Source: Thermodesulfovibrionia bacterium (GTDB lineage Bacteria > Nitrospirota > Thermodesulfovibrionia > UBA6902). From it: 64,000 nt of DNA. The notes below the pieces were generated by a model. That model saw only the letters and a program-made list of their open reading frames with translations, ran no database searches and had not been told where the DNA came from. Below, piece by piece: positions 46,108-54,996 of this stretch; position 1 is the first letter of the stretch, and every line of letters starts with the position of its first letter. The translations under genes were made by a program, and so were the position numbers. The stretch covers positions 62,001-126,000 of the forward strand of contig JAUSMY010000023.1 of NCBI GenBank assembly GCA_030646035.1. Reading direction: 5' to 3'.

Positions 46108-47035
46108 TTTCAGCTTTCCTCAAAGTGTATATCGGCTTCTTCTGGCTCTCATGATATACCCTTACGAGCAGCTCACCGAGAAGGCCCATGCCTATCAGTT
46201 GTATCCCGACAATGATGAGTAGTATTCCAAGGAGAAGGAGCGGCCTGCCTCCTATGGCCTGTCCTGACAGCTTGATGACCGTGAGGTAAAGAGAGATTAT
46301 CACGCCTGCGGCGCAGGACAAAAGTCCCCACGGCCCGAACGCCTGAAGCGGTTTTGTTGAGAAGCTCTGGAGGAATTTAACAGTAATGAGGTCGAGGATG
46401 ACATTCATCGTCCTGCCTATCCCGTATTTGGATGTGCCGTATTTCCTCGGGTGATGCGTGGTCTCCACCTCGGCGATCTTCACGCCGTACCAGCTCGCAA
46501 CGGCAGGGATGAATCTGTGCATCTCTCCGTACAGGTTAATATTCTTCACAACATCCGCTTTATATGCCTTAAGGCTGCAGCCGTAATCATGGAGCTTAAC
46601 GCCTGTCACCCAGCTTATAAGCCGGTTCGCCATGACAGAGGGAAGCCTTCGTGAGATGAGCTTGTCCTTTCTGTTGCGCCTCCATCCGCTGACTATGTCA
46701 TATTCTCCTATGAGGGCGAGAAGTTTCGGGATATCTTTCGGGTCGTTCTGAAGGTCGCCGTCAATGGTGACTATCACGTCGCCTTTTGCATAGTCAAAAC
46801 CTGCTGCAAATGCTGCTGTCTGGCCGAAGTTGCGCCTGAAGCTTAACGGTTTGACATTGCTGTCCTTTTTGGCGAGCTCCTTTATCAGGCTCAGCGTCCT
46901 GTCAGTGCTTCCGTCATCGATAAATATCAGCTCATACGCCTTCCCGCCTGCGTCCATGGCAGACTTGAGCGATGAGTAAAGATGCGGGATGCTCTCTTCT
47001 TCGTTATAAAGCGGGACAACTATTGATACGAACAA
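46091..47035 (-). CDS. Family 2 glycosyltransferase, polyprenyl-phosphate sugar synthase type
   Basis: 314 residues. GT2 catalytic domain (about 1-225): VSIVVPLYNEEESIPHLYSSL-type start, FIDDGSTDRTL, RNFGQTAAFAAGFDYAKGD, the DxD in TIDGDLQNDP, and GWRRNRKD. Two C-terminal membrane helices (LLSCAAGVIISLYLTVI, LLLLGILLIIVGIQLIGMGLLG) as in DPM/GtrB/ArnC enzymes, which put a sugar on undecaprenyl phosphate. The sugar cannot be inferred. It would supply the donor for the downstream GT39 fusion. Confidence 0.9.
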   Translation of the reverse strand: MFVSIVVPLYNEEESIPHLYSSLKSAMDAGGKAYELIFIDDGSTDRTLSLIKELAKKDSNVKPLSFRRNFGQTAAFAAGFDYAKGDVIVTIDGDLQNDPKDIPKLLALIGEYDIVSGWRRNRKDKLISRRLPSVMANRLISWVTGVKLHDYGCSLKAYKADVVKNINLYGEMHRFIPAVASWYGVKIAEVETTHHPRKYGTSKYGIGRTMNVILDLITVKFLQSFSTKPLQAFGPWGLLSCAAGVIISLYLTVIKLSGQAIGGRPLLLLGILLIIVGIQLIGMGLLGELLVRVYHESQKKPIYTLRKAEIEEGS

Positions 47036-47050
47036 AATATCTCCTTGATC

Positions 47051-49072
47051 TTAATAGCTCTCAAAATCTTTCTTCAATAAACCTTTGAAATTATAACATT
47101 TAAATATGCTGTATTCTCTCAGGACTTTATCGTCTCTTCTGTAAACTGTAAGGATCTCCTTGCTGTAATGTGCAAAAGCGCCCTCAAGCTCCTTTGGAAA
47201 GCTCTCATTTCCCATGCTGATAAAGATGGCGTCATAACCCGAAAGTGTTTCAAACCCCTCCCACATATCATACTGGTTCATCCTTCTGCCGAAATTGGCG
47301 TTATATGTGACCGGGTGCGACTTCATGTAAAAAGCAAGTTCGCCTGAGACCTGGTACTTGTCGGAAAATATAAAGACCCCTCTCTCGCTTGAAGAGCGCA
47401 TATCATCGTATATCTCATCTGCCTTGACGCCGAGCTCCTGCCATCCCTGAAGCCTTGAGGTCGGGTCTTGTTTAACAGGCAGGTGTATCAAAGACGGATA
47501 ATATGTGATTACAGCAAAGATGAGCAGGATTACCAATGAGCTTACTGTTAATATCTTCAGGGCTTTATCGCGCATATCTTTGTTTATAAAATAATCCGCA
47601 GATGCGATGAATGCTGTTATATAGGCGTGCATCGCCCAGTTCGCCTGCACCTTTCCCTGAAGGCTCTTTATTAAAAAGAAAGAGAGCACAGGGAACCAGA
47701 ACCAGAATAGAAAGCGCAGGTTCTGAAGAGCTTTAAATGACCGCCTGTTCTTTGCAGCCCCATACAGCAGCATAAAGAATATAAGCGGGCTTATAACACC
47801 TAACTGCGAACCGATAAAATCAAAAAAGTATTTAAATGATATTTTAAAGCCTTCTGAAATATGCGCCTGGCCTGCTGTATGTTTCAATGTGACCCAGTCA
47901 TTGCCTGCATTCCAGATAATGACCGGGCTGAATACAAGGATGCTGACAAGCAATGCGATATACGGCTCCTTCCTGCTGAACCATCTCCGCTCTTCTTTTG
48001 AAAAGAAGAGAAAGAAGAAGCCGCATATATAGAAGAATGCCATTGTATATTTTGTAAGGAGCCCAAGCCCGATACTGATGCCGAGGAGGATCCATACAAA
48101 AAGTCCGTGTTCACTGCTTACCGCCTTCCAGAAGAGATAAAGCGAGAGCGTCCAGAAGAAGATAAAAGGAGAATCGATCGTCATCAATATGCCGTATGCT
48201 GAAAAGAGAGGCGTTAACTGGATCAATAAACCTGCTGCGCAAGACTTGAGGTGTTTCTTCTCATCATGGGCAAAGAGATCCATCGTCAGCAGGTAAAGGA
48301 AGATAGAGCTGAAACCCAGAAATACAGGAGCAAGAAACCTCACTCCAATGAGGTTGTCACCAAGTATCCATGTAGTAGCGGCTATGAGCCAGGCGATCAA
48401 CGGGCCTTTTGAGTAATAGCTAAGGTCGAGCCTTCTTGCCCACTCCCAGTAATGCGCCTCGTCCGGGCTCATGTCAAGCGGGCCGGTGAATATATAGTAA
48501 TAACGGAAGAAGGTCAGGGCAAGCAGGGATGTGATGAATATTGTCGCGGCAGGCTTTTCTTTATAACCTTTAACAAACCATTTTTGAAGGTCGATTATCA
48601 CCCATGCGGTCACGCCTCCCCATATGGCTCCGGCTAATACATCAGAAGGATAATGAGCGCCGATATAAATTCTGGAGAAGGCGACGAGCATAGCTAAGGT
48701 AAAAGTTGCAAAAGCCGTCCGCCTGAAGAAATGCGCAAATACAGCTGCTATCGCAAATGAGTTCACCGAGTGGCCGGAAGGAAATGAAAAGGAACTGCCG
48801 CATGCGGTAAGGAGCCTTATGCCTTCAAGCGCATGGCACGGCCTCGGCCTTTCAAAGATATGTTTGAGGATGTTTGCGCTCGAATCACCAAGGGCAAATG
48901 CCAGAACGCAGAGAGAGAGGACAAAGAGCGTCTGCTTCCTGTCTTTAAAAAATTCATAACTGACTATCAGAAGAAAAGGCAGATAAGCCCTGTTAGAGAT
49001 AAAAGGCATTATAAGGTCAAAGAAGCTGTTCTGCATGGAATTGTTTATGAAGAAGAAGAGGGATGTATCCAT
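47051..49072 (-). CDS. PAP2 phosphatase - GT39 (ArnT-like) glycosyltransferase fusion
   Basis: 673 residues. Residues about 1-165 form a PAP2 lipid phosphatase with its three motifs: KHIFERPRP, PSGHSVNS and SRIYIGAHYPSDVLAG, all catalytic residues present. From about 175 a many-helix PMT_2/GT39 domain begins, with the diagnostic MSPDEAHYWEWARRLDLSYY and KGPLIAWLI, then a soluble C-terminal part (about 540-673). The GT39 half would use polyprenyl-phosphate sugar from the GT2 enzyme next door to modify lipid A or protein, and the PAP2 half could recycle polyprenyl carrier or remove a phosphate. Confidence 0.88.
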   Translation of the reverse strand: MDTSLFFFINNSMQNSFFDLIMPFISNRAYLPFLLIVSYEFFKDRKQTLFVLSLCVLAFALGDSSANILKHIFERPRPCHALEGIRLLTACGSSFSFPSGHSVNSFAIAAVFAHFFRRTAFATFTLAMLVAFSRIYIGAHYPSDVLAGAIWGGVTAWVIIDLQKWFVKGYKEKPAATIFITSLLALTFFRYYYIFTGPLDMSPDEAHYWEWARRLDLSYYSKGPLIAWLIAATTWILGDNLIGVRFLAPVFLGFSSIFLYLLTMDLFAHDEKKHLKSCAAGLLIQLTPLFSAYGILMTIDSPFIFFWTLSLYLFWKAVSSEHGLFVWILLGISIGLGLLTKYTMAFFYICGFFFLFFSKEERRWFSRKEPYIALLVSILVFSPVIIWNAGNDWVTLKHTAGQAHISEGFKISFKYFFDFIGSQLGVISPLIFFMLLYGAAKNRRSFKALQNLRFLFWFWFPVLSFFLIKSLQGKVQANWAMHAYITAFIASADYFINKDMRDKALKILTVSSLVILLIFAVITYYPSLIHLPVKQDPTSRLQGWQELGVKADEIYDDMRSSSERGVFIFSDKYQVSGELAFYMKSHPVTYNANFGRRMNQYDMWEGFETLSGYDAIFISMGNESFPKELEGAFAHYSKEILTVYRRDDKVLREYSIFKCYNFKGLLKKDFESY

Positions 49073-49111
49073 CGGATAATTTTATATGGAAAGAAGGACA
49101 ATGTAAACAGA

Positions 49112-49145
49112 GCGGGGCTGCCGTTGAAAAAAACGGCAGCCCCGC
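49112..49145 (-). terminator. Strong stem-loop after the outer-membrane protein gene
   Basis: GCGGGGCTGCCGTT (49112-49125), 6-base loop, AACGGCAGCCCCGC (49132-49145): 14-bp perfect stem. The trailing tract on the minus strand (TCTGTTTACATT) is only partly T-rich. Confidence 0.7.
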
Positions 49146-49174
49146 TAAAATGTATAGCTGTAAATGCAGCTGTT

Positions 49175-49861
49175 TTAGTAATGCCACCTCATGCCTGTGA
49201 AGAAGCTGCTTCCGCCAACATCAAGGTCATGCTTTGAAGCGGAGGAGCCCATGGCATCAAGCACCTTATCGTCGGCGTTATCAACTGTAAGCGATGTGTA
49301 CTTGTATTCAACAAAGATACTTACAGGGAAGCTTGTGTTGCTGTTGTCAAAGAACCAGTCGATGCCGGCAAGGCCGTGGTACCCTAATGTATTGGCGGTC
49401 TCACTCTCATTAAAGACAGCCGGGCTTGTGTCTGAATAATCAAAATCTACCCATGTGTGGTAAAAGTCAATACCGCCGCCTATGTAAGCCTCAAAAACCC
49501 TGTTGAGAGGGATATGGAGTTTTAAGCTCGGAGAAATATAGAGGTTATCGATGTCGACTTTGGAATTATCACCGGCAGAGAAGACGTTGCTGTATGTAGA
49601 TTTTGAGCTGTTGTAACCCACAGGGATCTCGATACCAAGATTAGGCGTGAGCATTCTTTCATATGACAGCTCAAATGCAAGGCCGTTATAGTCGGCAGCA
49701 TCAGCTCTCCAGAAATCCATAAAGTCGCTATCCGGATAAACATGGCCTCCTATCTTTAAGGCTATGCTGTTATCCTTTGATAACCGGTCCGCCTGTTGTG
49801 CGTACCCCTGGCTGCAGATAAGAAGTAAAGCTGACAATGCAAAAAAAATGGTCTTTTTCAT
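49175..49861 (-). CDS. Outer-membrane beta-barrel protein
   Basis: 228 residues. Signal peptide MKKTIFFALSALLLICSQGYAQ; the rest alternates polar and aromatic residues in about eight strands (LAFELSYERMLTPNLGIEIPVGY, ISPSLKLHIPLNRVFEAYIGGGI pattern) and ends in an aromatic residue (FTGMRWHY), as barrel proteins recognised by BamA do. It resembles small OmpW/OmpA-barrel-like porins. Function unknown. AAGGAGAG precedes the ATG. Confidence 0.8.
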   Translation of the reverse strand: MKKTIFFALSALLLICSQGYAQQADRLSKDNSIALKIGGHVYPDSDFMDFWRADAADYNGLAFELSYERMLTPNLGIEIPVGYNSSKSTYSNVFSAGDNSKVDIDNLYISPSLKLHIPLNRVFEAYIGGGIDFYHTWVDFDYSDTSPAVFNESETANTLGYHGLAGIDWFFDNSNTSFPVSIFVEYKYTSLTVDNADDKVLDAMGSSASKHDLDVGGSSFFTGMRWHY

Positions 49862-49910
49862 AATACCGAACTCTCCTTTTTTAAGATTTTAGGTTTAATG
49901 ATCTGGTCAA

Positions 49911-51716
49911 TTAATTGGCAACAGACCTGGTTCTTCTCTTCCATATAATAAAAGCCAGAACAGCCAGCGCTAAAAGAAACGCAAAAGGATATTTAACACA
50001 GTAAACAACAGGCGTCAGTATGATCCTTGAGATAAGCATCAATGAACTGTGATGCGATATAAAATCAGCTGCCGGCGGCGAATATGTGTAATACACTTTG
50101 ACAAATTGCCTTCCTAATGAGTTTGTAAGCAGGTGCATGTCCCTGAACTTTTTCAGCACCTCAACCTCAGGCGCAAGGTAGCTGCCGTATGCAGCGGTTG
50201 CTATGAAACATCCGCCGGTTCCGCCTCCGCTCGGGTTAAGTGAAGGTGCAAGCGGGTCTACGCCTAATGCATCTCCAAGCTGTATCCTTCTTTCTTCAGT
50301 CATCGGGCCTGAGCAGACAGGAATTTTGTCGCTGGCTGTTACAAATGCTCCTGTTGAAGAGAGGGTATTCAGTACCGCGTCTACTGTTGCGGCAGGGTTT
50401 TCATCTTTTAAAATAGCCCATGTGCCTGCTGCATGCGGCGCTGCCATTGATGTGCCGCTCCACGATGCGTAGCTGTTGTCAGCCGCTCCTGTTGAGGAAT
50501 AGATATCAACGCCGGGCGCCCAGAGGTCCAGAAGCTCAGGATGCCAGTTTGAGAACCATGCCTCAGCATTATTGTCAGCAACAGCTCCGACTGCGATGGC
50601 GGATGAGACACATGCCGGTGCAGAAATACCGTCGCAGAAGCCGTCATTTCCCGAAGAGACAATGGTTGCTATATCAGCGCTGCGGAGGTTATCTATGGCA
50701 AGTTTATACTCGGCATATGTTGTGTCGCATGATGTTTGGTCAGAAAAGGACTCGCCGCTAAGGCTCATATTTACTGCGGCTATGCTGTAGCTGCCTCTGA
50801 TCGAGTAGACATAGTCAAGCCCTTTGATGACATCAGAATCAAAAGCAATAACACAGTAGTCAACTCCATTACATTCATTCACACCCTGTCCGGAAAAGCG
50901 TGAAAAGACCTGTACATCGATTATGTCAGAGTCCTTGGCAACTCCCTTGAGAATAGGGGCGTTTCCCGTGGCTATACCGGCTACATGTGTTCCATGGTCA
51001 TAACCTTCGAAATTACTTGGATGATGAGCTGCTGCGCCTGAGGCGATCATCTCATTCAGGCCGTTAGGGCAGTGGCCTCTTGTATCAGAGAGTTCCTGGC
51101 CGTTGGCAAAACATGCTTCTACAATATTCTTGCCTGTAAACATCTGATGGCTCTTCCTGATCCCTGTATCAAGAATGGCAACATACCATCCTTCACCTGT
51201 ATATCCGGCTGCCCATGCCGCGTCTGCGCCTATTATGTTGACGGTGTTGTTAAGAGTGGTTTTCACAATACGGTCTTCAGATATCCTGGTCACATTCGGG
51301 TCAGCTTCAAGAGCTATCAGGCTATCAAGTGTGACGCTCATCGCAAGCAGGGGGAGGGTCGAATATGTATGAGTCACATTGTATGAGGTGGAATAACTGC
51401 CCAATTGGGATATCACTTTATCTGCAGTAGAGCTTATCTGAGCAGATAATGTAAGGTCAGCATCCGGAACCCCGAAAGTGCTCTGCCCGGGCCTGACGGC
51501 CTTGACACCGGTTGAGGCCCTTGTCAGAGAATTTATACCCAGAACATCGAGCGTCACCAATATCTTTGCATAGCCCTGGCTCTGAATGGTTGATACAATC
51601 GCGTTTCGGTTCAGGGTCTTATCCGCATCTGCTGCGCTGCTCTCTCTGACTGCGCAGATCGCAAAGATAAAAAAGCATAATAGTATGGCCGGTAATATTT
51701 TGCGGTTATTAAACAT
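49911..51716 (-). CDS. Exported S8 serine peptidase with CFI-box C-terminus
   Basis: 601 residues: signal peptide ([19 protein letters not shown]), inhibitor-I9-like propeptide (about 30-150), subtilisin domain with triad D183 (VAILDTGIR), H241 (DHGTHVAGI) and S423 ([12 protein letters not shown]), a Gly-rich linker (NPSGGGTGG), then the CFI box [21 protein letters not shown]-type segment, helical stretch, a hydrophobic helix ([15 protein letters not shown]) and a basic end (KRRTRS). The C-terminal region is a probable cell-surface sorting or anchoring signal. CAGGAG precedes the ATG. Confidence 0.92.
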   Translation of the reverse strand: MFNNRKILPAILLCFFIFAICAVRESSAADADKTLNRNAIVSTIQSQGYAKILVTLDVLGINSLTRASTGVKAVRPGQSTFGVPDADLTLSAQISSTADKVISQLGSYSTSYNVTHTYSTLPLLAMSVTLDSLIALEADPNVTRISEDRIVKTTLNNTVNIIGADAAWAAGYTGEGWYVAILDTGIRKSHQMFTGKNIVEACFANGQELSDTRGHCPNGLNEMIASGAAAHHPSNFEGYDHGTHVAGIATGNAPILKGVAKDSDIIDVQVFSRFSGQGVNECNGVDYCVIAFDSDVIKGLDYVYSIRGSYSIAAVNMSLSGESFSDQTSCDTTYAEYKLAIDNLRSADIATIVSSGNDGFCDGISAPACVSSAIAVGAVADNNAEAWFSNWHPELLDLWAPGVDIYSSTGAADNSYASWSGTSMAAPHAAGTWAILKDENPAATVDAVLNTLSSTGAFVTASDKIPVCSGPMTEERRIQLGDALGVDPLAPSLNPSGGGTGGCFIATAAYGSYLAPEVEVLKKFRDMHLLTNSLGRQFVKVYYTYSPPAADFISHHSSLMLISRIILTPVVYCVKYPFAFLLALAVLAFIIWKRRTRSVAN

Positions 51717-51775
51717 GGCATTCTCCTGTGTTTATTTTTTGATTATCTTAATTTAAGGGCCTGCTTTTACCTAAG

Positions 51776-51781
51776 ATTATA
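51776..51781 (-). promoter_or_regulatory. Candidate -10 of the first S8 protease gene
   Basis: TATAAT on the minus strand; a weak -35 (TTGCGC) lies 19 bases upstream. Located in the 207-base gap between the two protease genes. Confidence 0.35.
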
Positions 51782-51923
51782 CTCGAAATGTCTTCAGAAT
51801 GCGCAAGTTTTTTCATGCCGCAGGAGTAAGGAGCGGCAGTGTTTTGCAGCGTCCCTCATTCCTGAATTCATGCCGACATTTTCATAAATCTTATCAGCTT
51901 ATCGGGGTGACTGCAAGTTTTGT

Positions 51924-54197
51924 TCAGGAAATCGACTCTCTTTTGGTTTTAGGCAAAAGAATTGTTATCAGCAGAAGAATTGAAATAAAGAATATGGATG
52001 AGGCAAGAGGGTGTTTTACGATCAATATGACAGGAAGCAGAAAGGCCCTTGTGATAAACTTCAACCCTTCATTTTCTCTAATAGTATCAGCAAGAGCAGG
52101 CGAGTATCTGTAGTAGAGCTTTACAAAGCTTCTCCCCAAGGTATTTGTCAGAAGATGCCTGTCCCTGAAATGTTTTAATATCTCAACCTCAGGCGCAAGA
52201 TAGCTTCCATATGCCGCGGTTGCTATAAAACATCCGCCGCCACCTCCCTCACCGCCGCCACCCCCACCGCCTGTGTCCACGGTTGCCTCAGCCGCCTGAA
52301 CCGCATTAAAGGCGTTTAATCTGCCGCCGGTCAGTACCTTGCCTGTGAGGCTTGCGGCGGTATCCACATTGTTGAGGATAATATCCTTGACCTGAAGATT
52401 GGTGAGGTTAGGATTGACTGCGAGTATAAGCCCTGCAACTCCTGAGACGTGCGGCGTTGCCATGGATGTGCCGCTGTAATTATAGTAACTATACCCGCTA
52501 ATGGTTATATCACTCATTTCAAGCCTCACATTGTCAATATAAACACCATCATAAACAGTATCAATATCTGTGTCCATCCCGAAGCCGAAACAGAATTTGT
52601 CATAAGTCTCGGCAACAGGTGTAAGGTCTGCTTGATCATTAAGGACAAATAGTCCGTTTGTATCCCCTGTCCTGTAGTCTATCCAGTCCCATGCGGCATT
52701 ATCACATATTCCATCATCGATGCCGTCATTATTAACATCAGTATCAGTATATTTTATATCCAGGAAGTCCCACCCGTGTTCAAGTTCCCCCTTCCAGTCA
52801 AATTTAAGCGTATAACGCTTGCCGTTGGCAGAAGTTATCGGGGTCATGTAGCCTGCTGTTGAGAGTGTATCGTTTTGATAATTTGCGCCAGGAGGACTGT
52901 CCTCAAGGCTGTTGCTTACTCCGGCCCCTGTTCCTGCAGTTACTGCCCAGGTGAAGTTAGTGCCAAATCTGCTCCATCCCTGTAGTGGAAGGGCGCCTGT
53001 TGTACCTTCAAAGCCGAGAGAATCATATACAGTAACAGGTGCTCCGTAGCTGTATTGCGGTATCGTGCTGTATATGCTTACACCCGGCGCCCCGAGGTCA
53101 ACAGTTGTTGGGCCGTAGCTTGAAAAGGACGCGAGCTTGTCCTGATTGTCTGTGGCTGCTACAGCGATTATGTTATTGCTATCGTAGCTCGCAGGATATG
53201 TAGGGCTTGTGTCATTGCTTCTGCTTGTATTGCCAGCGGCAAAGACAAATAAAACATCTGACCCATATATCTCTATCGTATCTTCAAGAGAATGAGAAAA
53301 GCCGCCGCCGCCCCAGCTGTTGTTAATTATTCTTGCGCCGTTGTCAACCGCATACTGGATAGCGAGTATCGCGTCGGATGTGGTGCCGCTTCCGCTTAAG
53401 CCTAAGAAACGGAGAGGCATTATCTTTGCGTTCCACATTACCCCTGTCACCCCGAGCGCATTGTTGCCTTGCGCCGCGATCGTGCCTGCGACATGAGTGC
53501 CGTGTTCATTTAGGTCAAAAGGAGAGCCGTCATGCTCAACAAAGTCCCAGCCGCGACAGTCGTCGGTATATCCATTGCTGTCATTATCAATACCATCTCC
53601 GCATTCACCGCAGTCATCTATGAAACCATTGAGGTTATCGTCAATGCCGTTAGTACAGTTACCATTTGCCACTTCAGCGTTGTTTATCCAGATATTGTTA
53701 GAAAAATCAGTATGGTTATACGCAACGCCTGTATCCACTACAGCGATTATCACGCTTTCTGAGCCTTTAGTCAGGTCCCACGCTTCAGGGGCGTCAATAT
53801 CAGCGTCAGAGGTACCGCCAGATTGTCCGGTATTATTCAGCCCCCATAGCTGGGTAAATGATGTGTCATTCGGCGTGACGGCAAGAGTATGCACAATATA
53901 ATTCGGCTCGGCATACTCGACATTCGGGTCTTCTTTATACTTCATGACCGCATCTTCAACGCTCATTCCAGCAGGAAGTTTCATGTGATGTATCTTGAGC
54001 CTGCTGAATTCTCCTTTTGGGGTGGCTTTCAAGACAGAATGAACATTCTGCATACTCCTGACGTCAGCGATGTCTCTGAATTTTACAAGCACTTCTCCGG
54101 GGACATACTCAGGTTCGGAAGCAAAGACATTATTATATGCAAGGTTGGTGATGGCAAGGATAATTAAGGCAACGAGAGACAGCGCGGATTTTTTCAT
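51924..54197 (-). CDS. Exported S8 serine peptidase with inserted domain and CFI-box C-terminus
   Basis: 757 residues from ATG 54197 (MKKSALSLVALIILAIT signal peptide); an upstream ATG at 54218 adds 7 residues. A fervidolysin-like propeptide (YVPGEVLVKFRDIADVRS, about 25-95) precedes the subtilase with D155, H232 and S578. An acidic Ca-binding-like loop (IDDNLNGFIDDCGECGDGID) follows the Asp. Between His and Ser lie about 345 residues, some 180 more than usual: a beta-rich, Trp-rich insert (about 385-565; FEGTTGALPLQGWSRFG, FDWKGELEHGWDFLDIKY). A poly-Gly linker leads to the same CFI-box tail as its neighbour. Confidence 0.92.
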   Translation of the reverse strand: MKKSALSLVALIILAITNLAYNNVFASEPEYVPGEVLVKFRDIADVRSMQNVHSVLKATPKGEFSRLKIHHMKLPAGMSVEDAVMKYKEDPNVEYAEPNYIVHTLAVTPNDTSFTQLWGLNNTGQSGGTSDADIDAPEAWDLTKGSESVIIAVVDTGVAYNHTDFSNNIWINNAEVANGNCTNGIDDNLNGFIDDCGECGDGIDNDSNGYTDDCRGWDFVEHDGSPFDLNEHGTHVAGTIAAQGNNALGVTGVMWNAKIMPLRFLGLSGSGTTSDAILAIQYAVDNGARIINNSWGGGGFSHSLEDTIEIYGSDVLFVFAAGNTSRSNDTSPTYPASYDSNNIIAVAATDNQDKLASFSSYGPTTVDLGAPGVSIYSTIPQYSYGAPVTVYDSLGFEGTTGALPLQGWSRFGTNFTWAVTAGTGAGVSNSLEDSPPGANYQNDTLSTAGYMTPITSANGKRYTLKFDWKGELEHGWDFLDIKYTDTDVNNDGIDDGICDNAAWDWIDYRTGDTNGLFVLNDQADLTPVAETYDKFCFGFGMDTDIDTVYDGVYIDNVRLEMSDITISGYSYYNYSGTSMATPHVSGVAGLILAVNPNLTNLQVKDIILNNVDTAASLTGKVLTGGRLNAFNAVQAAEATVDTGGGGGGGEGGGGGCFIATAAYGSYLAPEVEILKHFRDRHLLTNTLGRSFVKLYYRYSPALADTIRENEGLKFITRAFLLPVILIVKHPLASSIFFISILLLITILLPKTKRESIS

Positions 54198-54203
54198 TAT
54201 TTT

Positions 54204-54212
54204 ATTATAGCA
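54204..54212 (-). promoter_or_regulatory. Extended -10 promoter directly at the S8 start (leaderless transcript)
   Basis: TGCTATAAT on the minus strand with only 6 bases between TATAAT and the ATG at 54197, and no Shine-Dalgarno. Transcription would begin at or next to the A of the ATG. Confidence 0.45.
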
Positions 54213-54237
54213 TTGCATTGTCTGTGGAAGAAACAGT

Positions 54238-54996
54238 TTATGTCAAGGCATCAGAAAGCCTTGCAAAGTCTTCTATGCCAAGGGTTTCTGCCCGAAGTCT
54301 CGGGTCGATGCCGGATTTATCCAGCGCATCTTTTATCCCTTCAAACTTCTTAAGGCCGTTCAGTATCGTCTTTCTCCTCTGTGAAAACGAGGCCCGGACG
54401 ATCTTTAAAAAGAGCTCTTCATTCTTAATGTTAAATCTGGGCACGGATGATACCTTGAAATGAAGCACTGCTGAATCAACCTTTGGCGGAGGGGAGAATG
54501 CCTTTTTTGAGACACTGAATTTAAGCACAGGCTCTGTATACAGCCGGGTTGTAATTGAGAGAACGCCGTACTCTCTGGTGCCGGGTGACGCTGTTATCCT
54601 CTTTGCGACCTCTTTCTGCATGAGCAGCGTCATGGACGGCATCTTCTCTTTATACTCAAGCAGTTTAAAGATAATAGGGGTAGTGATGTAATATGGAATA
54701 TTGGCAACGACCCTGAAATTTCCCTTGATATCTTCATACGGAAACTTAAGCGCGTCACCCTGAACTATCTCGACATTCTTTCTCTCTGCAAGCTCGTCTG
54801 TAAGCCTCTCGATAAGCCTCTTGTCAAACTCTATAGCTATTACCTTTTTAGCCCGCTCCGAAAGTATCCCTGTCAGCCTGCCAAGTCCCGGGCCTATCTC
54901 AACAACCGTATCTTCATCCGTAACACCGCTGCAGTCAACGATCTTGTTTAAGATATTCGGGTCGAATAAAAAATGCTGTCCAAATGGGCGTTTCAT
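54238..54996 (-). CDS. rsmA: 16S rRNA dimethyladenosine transferase
   Basis: Dimethylates two adjacent adenosines near the 3' end of 16S rRNA (KsgA). 252 residues. The start KRPFGQHFLFDPNIL, SAM motif VVEIGPGLGRLTGIL, acidic loop VIAIEFDKRL and catalytic NIPYYITTPI (N-x-P-Y motif IV) are all present, followed by the helical domain with SFSQRRKTILNGLK. Its ATG overlaps the helicase-nuclease stop (ATGA). Confidence 0.95.
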   Translation of the reverse strand: MKRPFGQHFLFDPNILNKIVDCSGVTDEDTVVEIGPGLGRLTGILSERAKKVIAIEFDKRLIERLTDELAERKNVEIVQGDALKFPYEDIKGNFRVVANIPYYITTPIIFKLLEYKEKMPSMTLLMQKEVAKRITASPGTREYGVLSITTRLYTEPVLKFSVSKKAFSPPPKVDSAVLHFKVSSVPRFNIKNEELFLKIVRASFSQRRKTILNGLKKFEGIKDALDKSGIDPRLRAETLGIEDFARLSDALT

